Assembly (NCBI GenBank): GCA_027621615.1 | Contig: JAQCBC010000017.1 | Coordinates: 1 to 9,997 of the forward strand | From: a bacterium | GTDB lineage: Bacteria; Margulisbacteria; Marinamargulisbacteria; UBA6595 | Direction: 5' to 3' | Length of the DNA: 9,997 nucleotides | Shown: piece after piece, positions 1-4,349 of the stretch | How positions within the stretch are numbered: the first letter of the stretch is position 1 | Layout of the letters: every line of letters begins with the position of its first letter | Position numbers and translations under genes: made by a program | Notes under the pieces: generated by a model | What the model was told of the DNA's origin: nothing | Databases searched by the model: none | The model's input: the letters and a program-made list of their open reading frames with translations, nothing else

Positions 1-1
1 G

Positions 2-757
2 CGATGCTTTGAAATCGAAACCGCCTTGCAAGACCTCGGCATCCCCGTCTTTCACGATGACCAACACGGAACCTCCATTACCCTATTAGCTGCTCTGATG
101 AACGCGGCAAAACTAACCGGAAAACAACTACCCGACTTAACGGTTGTTATTAACGGCGCTGGGGCTGCTGGAACTGCCATTGCCGAACTCCTGTTGGGCC
201 ATGGATACCCCGACACAGAACCCGTTAAGCAGGTATTCATTTGTGACCGAACGGGCATCTTATCCCCAGATCGACCCGATATCAGCACCCTGCCAGCCAA
301 ACAATCCTTAGCAACATTAACCAACCCCGGTTGCAAAAATGGCTCCTTGGCCGATGCCCTCGTGGGCGCCGATGTGTTTGTGGGCGTGAGCAGCGCCAAT
401 TGCGTAACGCAAGCCATGGTCCGAAGCATGAATCCGGACCCCTTTATTTTTGCTATGGCCAACCCCATTCCTGAAATTATGCCCGATGAAGCCAAAGCAG
501 CGGGTGCCTCTGTGGTCGGCACTGGCCGAAGCGATTTTAACAACCAAATTAACAACGTGTTAATTTTCCCCGGAATCTTCCGAGGCGCTATTAATGCCCG
601 ATCCGCAACCATTACCCCCAAAATGAAAGTGGCTGCTGCCAAAGCCCTGGCTCAGTCTGTGCGCGATATTACCCCCGAGGCTGTGATCCCATCGGTACTG
701 GACAAAGATGTCTCGTATCAGGTCGCCAAAGCCGTTGAAGCAGCAGCCGGTAGCTAA
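2..757 (+). CDS. NAD-dependent malic enzyme, C-terminal part (5' end outside window)
   Basis: Oxidative decarboxylation of malate to pyruvate with reduction of NAD(P)+, in the cytoplasm. The frame is open from base 2, so the gene starts before the window; 251 codons and the stop TAA (755-757) are present. Visible motifs: the malic enzyme signature IPVFHDDQHGT near the start of the fragment, a Rossmann nucleotide-binding loop INGAGAAGTAIAELL about 45 residues in, then FAMANPIPEIMPDEA, the TGRSDFNNQINN segment and FPGIFRGAIN, all in family order. The C-terminus KVAAAKALA...VAKAVEAAA is the usual helical end of the short (about 400-residue) bacterial malic enzymes, so there is no fused phosphotransacetylase domain. 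NAD versus NADP preference cannot be settled from this fragment. The stop codon overlaps the convergent yacP-like gene by 4 nt, so there is no intergenic terminator. Confidence 0.95.
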   Translation, partial: RCFEIETALQDLGIPVFHDDQHGTSITLLAALMNAAKLTGKQLPDLTVVINGAGAAGTAIAELLLGHGYPDTEPVKQVFICDRTGILSPDRPDISTLPAKQSLATLTNPGCKNGSLADALVGADVFVGVSSANCVTQAMVRSMNPDPFIFAMANPIPEIMPDEAKAAGASVVGTGRSDFNNQINNVLIFPGIFRGAINARSATITPKMKVAAAKALAQSVRDITPEAVIPSVLDKDVSYQVAKAVEAAAGS

Positions 758-1203
758 TCCTCACCCCACCGATCACACAACCAGTCAACCTCAGCGTCCC
801 ACGGCGCTTGGGGCTTCTCGGCTGTAGCGGCGTTCGAATGAGTATTGAGCTGGTTAAGAAATTCCGCGCATCCTTGCACCTGACACCCCTGCCGTCGAAC
901 CACTCGGGCTAAGGCGCGGTCATCGGTGACCACAATCTGAGCATCCGGGTGCACGCACTGGGCCGTTTCTTCAATAATGTAATCGTCTGCCGACTGGTCC
1001 GCTGGCGTAAAAACGACGGTGTACTTGCGCTGGCGCTCATGCGAAACATCCCAATCATGACCATCAAACACAATCCAATAATAATGGGCGGCTGGCCCCA
1101 CAGCGTTTATATACGCAATGAATTGCGTTTCTTTATCAGCATCGGATAGCGCTAGATTTGGCATGGCTCCAATGATATTGTACGCATCCAGCCAATACCG
1201 CAT
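754..1203 (-). CDS. YacP/Rae1-like NYN domain protein (putative endoribonuclease)
   Basis: 149 residues. The start WLDAYNIIG (Asp6, Asn9), VFDG (Asp47), the SADDYIIEE segment (Asp73/Asp74) and VVTDDRALARVVRRQG (Asp94/Asp95) match the acidic PIN-like metal site and overall plan of the YacP family of NYN proteins. The Bacillus subtilis member, Rae1, is a ribosome-associated endoribonuclease of about 170 residues; this one is a little shorter. An RNase role here is inferred from the family. The tail after residue 120 (Asn/Ala/Pro-rich, then an acidic WD-W end) is not part of the recognisable domain. It is the last gene of the xerC-M50 operon: the M50 stop TAA and this ATG are separated by only CCC with no SD, so translation by re-initiation is likely. 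Its 3' end overlaps the convergent malic enzyme gene by 4 nt. Confidence 0.85.
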   Translation of the reverse strand: MRYWLDAYNIIGAMPNLALSDADKETQFIAYINAVGPAAHYYWIVFDGHDWDVSHERQRKYTVVFTPADQSADDYIIEETAQCVHPDAQIVVTDDRALARVVRRQGCQVQGCAEFLNQLNTHSNAATAEKPQAPWDAEVDWLCDRWGED

Positions 1204-1206
1204 GGG

Positions 1207-1818
1207 TTAGAGAAACATACGAACCAAGGGAATCATAAACATCCGAATAATCGGCATCAGAACGCCCAAATAGGCCAACATGAAAATCAAAGCAAAGCCG
1301 TAGGGCTCGATGCGATACACCATTTCTCGGATGGACGGTGAGGCCCAATGCAACAGAATTTTTGAGCCATCCAACGGGGGGATCGGGATCAAATTAAATA
1401 CCATCAAACCACTATTAATCACGATTGCTTGCTGGCAAATCACAATGGCTGCGGTAACATCGCCCACACCCGCCCACAGGGGAATAATTTTTAGCCCCAG
1501 GCTGGCCAACCAGGCCAACACCAAATTGCTCACCGGACCGGCCAATGCAACGAGCATCATGTCTCGGCTGGGGTTCCTGAAGTTTCGGGAGTTAACCGGC
1601 ACTGGCTTCGCCCAACCCAACCACACCGATGCCCCACTCACTATCATCAGCATGGGCAACAACACCGAGCCCAACCAGTCCATGTGAACCAGGGGATTTA
1701 ACGACAAACGACCCATGGCCCGTGGGGTAGAGTCCCCCAAATAATCCGCCGCATAGCCGTGCGCAACCTCGTGCACAATCACGGAAACCAATAAAATTAA
1801 ACCCAAACTAAGTGTCAT
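1207..1818 (-). CDS. Site-2 protease family (peptidase M50) integral membrane metalloprotease
   Basis: 203 residues, almost entirely membrane segments. The zinc motif HEVAH is at residues 16-20 inside the first hydrophobic helix, followed by GYAADYLGDSTPRAMGRLSLNP and HMDWLGS, then AGPVSN at 93-98 and NLIPIPPLDG with the third zinc ligand Asp150. This is the compact S2P/M50 type without a PDZ domain (YwhC/Rip2-like), unlike the longer RseP. Such enzymes cut substrates within the membrane; the substrate is unknown here. The ATG is supported by GGGAG at 1826-1830 (minus strand) with 7 nt spacing. The start overlaps the 3' end of xerC by 11 nt and the stop lies 3 nt before the yacP-like start, so the three genes form one transcription unit. 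The last 25 residues are hydrophobic and basic, probably a final membrane helix. Confidence 0.92.
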   Translation of the reverse strand: MTLSLGLILLVSVIVHEVAHGYAADYLGDSTPRAMGRLSLNPLVHMDWLGSVLLPMLMIVSGASVWLGWAKPVPVNSRNFRNPSRDMMLVALAGPVSNLVLAWLASLGLKIIPLWAGVGDVTAAIVICQQAIVINSGLMVFNLIPIPPLDGSKILLHWASPSIREMVYRIEPYGFALIFMLAYLGVLMPIIRMFMIPLVRMFL

Positions 1819-2692
1819 TATGATTCTCCCACGCCTGCTGATAGGCCGCTTTTAATTGTTTCGTGTCCAAATGCGTATAAATCTGAGTGGTTTGAATGGA
1901 CCGATGGCCCAACAACGCCTGAATCCCCCGCAAATGGGCCCCATTTTCCAATAGATGTGTCGCAAATGAATGCCGCAAGGTATGCGGAGACAGCGACACG
2001 CCAATACACCGAGCTTGCCGAATCACCACTTGATAAATGATTTGGCGGGTGACCGGCTTGCCTTGCATGGTTACCATCATATAGGGCGAATCGCCGTCGG
2101 GACGTTCGGACTCATACGCCTCCAGGCACGTGCGTACCCATGCATTAAACGGAACCAAGCGATGCACCTGGCCCTTGCCAATGACCCGAATAATGCCATC
2201 GGCCCAATCCACTTGCTCGCGCCGCAACTGAGCCACCTCAGACACCCGCATTCCACACGCATACAAAAGCGCCAGCATCAGGGCATCCCGCTTGGGGGTT
2301 CGGGAGTGTATGGGTTGGGTTAAAAAGGCTTGCGCTTGCGCTTGGGACAATACCGTGGGCAACCGACGCGGCAGGGTCGGCATTGCACCGGTTGATCCCG
2401 TTTCAAGCCCCAAAAACTGGCGATACAATCGAATGGCCGCCCACTTGCGCCGAACCGTTGCTTTGGCATACCCTCGGCTGCCCAAGTAATCAGCGACTCC
2501 AGCGAGGTCCTCACAGCCATTGCAGTGAGCCAAAATAGCGGTAATATCCGATTCATACGCCGCTATTGTCATCGGAGCCAACCCTTTTTCAATACGCAAA
2601 TAGGCTAAGAACGTGTCCACGTGTGTCACACCGTCATCCCAAGCACTACCCGTGAGCGAGGATAAACCCTGTTTTCTTGATATTGTACGCAT
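1808..2692 (-). CDS. xerC: Tyrosine recombinase XerC/XerD
   Basis: 294 residues, the usual Xer size. An N-terminal SAM-like core-binding domain (about 22-100: FLAYLRIEKGLAPMTIAAYESDI) is followed by the catalytic domain. All catalytic residues are visible: Arg149 (YACGMRVSEV), Lys173 (IGKG), His237 and Arg240 (SPHTLRHSFATHLLE), His263 (LLGHRS) and Tyr272 (TQIYTHLD). It should resolve chromosome dimers at dif together with a partner Xer protein. The end (IYTHLD..QL..AY) looks more like XerC than XerD, but the distinction is not certain. No mobile-element genes are nearby, so I read it as the housekeeping enzyme rather than an integrase. There is no SD in front of the ATG at 2692; instead a -10-like TATACT ends 6 nt before it, suggesting a leaderless mRNA. 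GTG codons at residues 22 and 25 are alternative starts. Confidence 0.92.
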   Translation of the reverse strand: MRTISRKQGLSSLTGSAWDDGVTHVDTFLAYLRIEKGLAPMTIAAYESDITAILAHCNGCEDLAGVADYLGSRGYAKATVRRKWAAIRLYRQFLGLETGSTGAMPTLPRRLPTVLSQAQAQAFLTQPIHSRTPKRDALMLALLYACGMRVSEVAQLRREQVDWADGIIRVIGKGQVHRLVPFNAWVRTCLEAYESERPDGDSPYMMVTMQGKPVTRQIIYQVVIRQARCIGVSLSPHTLRHSFATHLLENGAHLRGIQALLGHRSIQTTQIYTHLDTKQLKAAYQQAWENHNDT

Positions 2693-2706
2693 AAATTCAG
2701 TATACT
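2677..2706 (+). promoter_or_regulatory. Predicted sigma70-type promoter for ugd
   Basis: TTGATA (2677-2682) and TATACT (2701-2706) are separated by 18 nt, a good match to the -35/-10 consensus. The -35 box lies inside the first codons of the divergent xerC gene. The predicted transcription start is about 2713-2714, leaving a leader of about 88 nt before ugd. This is inferred from sequence only. Confidence 0.55.
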
Positions 2707-2707
2707 G
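2698..2707. repeat. Perfect 10-bp palindrome carrying both divergent -10 boxes
   Basis: CAGTATACTG is identical on both strands, so each strand carries a TATACT -10 box, offset by 2 nt. It sits between the divergent xerC and ugd genes and could be a symmetric bidirectional promoter core. An operator for a small dimeric repressor is a less likely reading because the palindrome is short. Confidence 0.6.
2699..2704 (-). promoter_or_regulatory. Predicted -10 element of a leaderless xerC promoter
   Basis: On the minus strand TATACT (2704 to 2699) is followed by six bases and then the A of the xerC ATG at 2692. Transcription would therefore start at or next to the start codon. No convincing -35 box is seen at 16-18 nt upstream. 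The absence of an SD before xerC fits leaderless translation. Confidence 0.4.
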
Positions 2708-2713
2708 TTTACC

Positions 2714-2788
2714 ATGTATGCACTATATAGCGTAGCACACATTGTCGCAAGTTCTGTATCCTGCTCGCACCCTCGGCACGGTACTTAA
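2714..2788 (+). CDS. Possible 24-codon leader ORF upstream of ugd
   Basis: An ATG at 2714 opens a 24-codon frame (MYALYSVAHIV... ending in PRHGT) that stops with TAA at 2786-2788. The ATG falls at the transcription start predicted from the -10 box at 2701-2706, so it could be translated without a leader. The stop lies 2 nt before the ugd SD (2791-2796) and 13 nt before the ugd ATG. I recognise no homology and see no run of regulatory codons such as repeated His or Trp. It may be chance, but the fit between promoter, start, stop and SD is notable. Confidence 0.25.
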   Translation: MYALYSVAHIVASSVSCSHPRHGT

Positions 2789-2790
2789 AC

Positions 2791-2796
2791 AAGGAG
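2791..2796 (+). promoter_or_regulatory. Shine-Dalgarno of ugd (decides the start)
   Basis: AAGGAG is followed by 5 nt and ATG at 2802. This fixes the ugd start at 2802 rather than the in-frame TTG at 2742, and the protein then begins directly with the Rossmann strand. Confidence 0.85.
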
Positions 2797-2801
2797 ATCG
2801 T

Positions 2802-4193
2802 ATGGAAAAAATTGCAATCATTGGCGTTGGATATGTTGGCTTAGTCACCGGAACCTGTTTGGCTGAATTGGGCAACCACGTCACCTGCATTGATTTGGAC
2901 AAAGAAAAAATTGAACAGCTCAACCAAGGCATCGCCCCCATCTACGAACCCAACTTAAATACCCATATTCAAAAAAACATTGCTGAGAAACGCCTACTGT
3001 TTAGCACAAATTTGGCCAAAGCCTTGATTTCGCATGACATTGTTATCGTGTGCGTTGGAACCCCCATGGATGACGACGGCAGCGCCGATATGTCCGATTA
3101 TTTTAGCGTTTTGAAAGCCATTGCAGATTTTATCAAAGACACACGACCCATTAGCCGAAAAATTATTGTCAACAAAAGCACCGTACCGGTTGGTACTGGG
3201 AAAAAGGCCGAGTTGTTTTTGCTGGAAAACGGCGTGTACTTATCTGAATTTTCAATTGTATCCAACCCAGAGTTTTTGCGTGAAGGGTCTGCGGTCTATG
3301 ATTTCTTTCATCCCGATCGAATCATCATTGGCGGCAATGACACCGAGTCTGTGAAACGGGTCCAATCCATTTATCGCTCGTTGTATCGCTCGCGAAACCC
3401 CATTATGTTAACCAGCATTGAAGCCGCTGAATTAACCAAATATGCCGCCAATGCGTTTCTGGCAACTAAAATATCGTTTGTGAATGAAATTGCCAATTTG
3501 TGCGATACCTTGAACATTGATGTATCCCAGGTCACCAAAGGCATTGGCGCAGACAACCGGATCGGCCGATACTTTTTGCATCCTGGGCCGGGTTACGGCG
3601 GCGCCTGTTTCCCCAAAGACACTCAGGCATTGGCCTTCATTGGCAAAGAAAACGGCGTGGATCTCAAAATTGTGAACGCTGCCATTGAGATTAACAACAA
3701 CCAGGTTAGCATTATCGTTGAAAAAATTCGGAGCTTGGTGGGCGATTTAACCGGCAAACACATTGGCTTATTGGGACTCTCGTTTAAACCCGAAACAGAC
3801 GATATTCGCAACGCACCAGCCTTGGCCTTGATTGAACTGTTGCTCCAAGAAGGGTGTAGCATTTCCGCCTACGACCCCGTGGCCATGCCCAACACCCAAG
3901 CCGAAATCGGCGCTCGCATTCAATACGCCAAAGACGCCTACCATGCCGCCAACGATGCCAATGCAGTAGTCCTCATGACCGAATGGAATCAATTCCGGTT
4001 GCTGGATCTTCAAAAACTCGCCGATGTGGTCCGTGAAAAAAACTTTGTGGATGCCCGCAACGTTTACGAAGTGAGCGCCATGCACGATCATGGATTCAGT
4101 TACCGAGGCGTGGGTCGCCACAGTAGCGATGGCGAAAAAACCGTGCATTTGGAAGACATCGAACTGAGCTACGGCGGATTGTCTGATTTCTAA
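2802..4193 (+). CDS. ugd: UDP-glucose 6-dehydrogenase
   Basis: 463 residues. Oxidises UDP-glucose to UDP-glucuronate with two NAD+, feeding capsule, exopolysaccharide or other surface glycan synthesis. Domains in order: N-terminal NAD-binding Rossmann (GVGYVG, Gly8/10/13; CVGTPMDDDG near 84-93; KSTVPVGTG at 125-133), central dimerisation helix region (EAAELTKYAANAFLATK, Lys213 and Asn217), catalytic GYGGACFPKD with the nucleophile Cys269 and Asp273, then the C-terminal UDP-binding domain (LSFKPETDDIRNAPA near 326-340; DARNVY near 418-422). UDP-ManNAc dehydrogenase is a related possibility, but GACFPKD and the spacing favour Ugd. The family normally ends near GVGR (residue 439); here a further 24 residues follow, polar and acidic. 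The gene stands alone, with no glycosyltransferases beside it in this window. A strong promoter and SD precede it. Confidence 0.93.
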   Translation: MEKIAIIGVGYVGLVTGTCLAELGNHVTCIDLDKEKIEQLNQGIAPIYEPNLNTHIQKNIAEKRLLFSTNLAKALISHDIVIVCVGTPMDDDGSADMSDYFSVLKAIADFIKDTRPISRKIIVNKSTVPVGTGKKAELFLLENGVYLSEFSIVSNPEFLREGSAVYDFFHPDRIIIGGNDTESVKRVQSIYRSLYRSRNPIMLTSIEAAELTKYAANAFLATKISFVNEIANLCDTLNIDVSQVTKGIGADNRIGRYFLHPGPGYGGACFPKDTQALAFIGKENGVDLKIVNAAIEINNNQVSIIVEKIRSLVGDLTGKHIGLLGLSFKPETDDIRNAPALALIELLLQEGCSISAYDPVAMPNTQAEIGARIQYAKDAYHAANDANAVVLMTEWNQFRLLDLQKLADVVREKNFVDARNVYEVSAMHDHGFSYRGVGRHSSDGEKTVHLEDIELSYGGLSDF

Positions 4194-4197
4194 CGAT

Positions 4198-4260
4198 TTG
4201 CTTGGCATTCTGAATACAAAAAAAACAATTTTTGATTTGGGTGCTGGCGGAGCCAAGCAA
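4198..4260. repeat. 9-bp inverted repeat just after ugd
   Basis: TTGCTTGGC (4198-4206) is the exact reverse complement of GCCAAGCAA (4252-4260). The 45-nt loop holds A8 (4218-4225) and T5 (4229-4233) runs. No T-run follows the right arm, so as a plus-strand structure it is not a canonical terminator for ugd. Its loop contains the left arm of the 4243-4298 repeat. Confidence 0.6.
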
Positions 4261-4298
4261 CGGTTATAAAAACCATTCAAGCTCAAAGCCCCGCCAGC
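4243..4298. repeat. 8-bp GC-rich inverted repeat interlocking with its neighbours
   Basis: GCTGGCGG (4243-4250) is the exact reverse complement of CCGCCAGC (4291-4298), loop 40 nt. The left arm lies in the loop of the 4198-4260 repeat, so pairing both would make a pseudoknot. The right arm shares 4296-4298 with the terminator stem at 4277-4302, so those two stems exclude each other. Confidence 0.55.
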
Positions 4299-4302
4299 TT
4301 GA
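4268..4302 (-). terminator. Predicted Rho-independent terminator downstream of the M16 peptidase gene
   Basis: On the minus strand TCAAGCT (4302-4296) pairs with AGCTTGA (4283-4277) across a 12-nt G-rich loop, followed by ATGG and T5 (4272-4268). It lies about 50 nt after the peptidase stop codon and would end the long eno-to-peptidase transcription unit. The stem is only 7 bp and the T-run starts 4 nt after it, so it may be moderate in strength. Confidence 0.5.
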
Positions 4303-4313
4303 GGGGTAATTAC

Positions 4314-4342
4314 AGTATAGCAAGCCGCCTATCCATTTGCAA
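4314..4342 (-). promoter_or_regulatory. Predicted minus-strand promoter between the M16 stop and its terminator
   Basis: On the minus strand TTGCAA (4342-4337) and TATACT (4319-4314) are separated by exactly 17 nt. Predicted transcription start is about 4307. No gene follows on this strand before the terminator hairpin, and beyond it lies the antisense strand of ugd. It may drive a short non-coding RNA or be fortuitous. Confidence 0.4.
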
Positions 4343-4349
4343 GTGTTTT

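Larger units (their letters stand above)
4217..4307 (-). ncRNA. Candidate small intergenic RNA
   Basis: The interval runs from the predicted start at about 4307 to a T8 run (4225-4218). It contains the terminator hairpin (4277-4302), the GC-rich 8-bp inverted repeat (4243-4250 with 4291-4298) and the right arm of the 9-bp repeat. The RNA could be about 40 nt if it ends at the first T-run or about 90 nt if it reads to the second. I recognise no known RNA family. Evidence is promoter match plus structure only, so this is tentative. Confidence 0.2.

Noticed and set aside
52..642. Long open frame antisense to the malic enzyme gene
   Set aside because: It mirrors a well-conserved coding region, has no SD and no recognisable domain.
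1808..2692. Xer-type recombinase as part of a mobile element or integron
   Set aside because: The neighbours are housekeeping genes, it is in an operon with M50 and NYN genes, and I see no attachment-site repeats or cargo.
2742..2801. Longer ugd starting at an in-frame TTG (20 extra residues)
   Set aside because: The ATG at 2802 has AAGGAG at good spacing and begins exactly at the Rossmann strand; the extra residues have no family match.
4198..4260. 9-bp inverted repeat as a Rho-independent terminator for ugd
   Set aside because: The loop is 45 nt and no T-run follows the right arm on the plus strand; kept only as a repeat.
3768..4286. 172-codon open frame antisense to the ugd 3' half
   Set aside because: Its His/Gly/Val-rich composition is the reverse-strand reflection of ugd codons; there is no family match.
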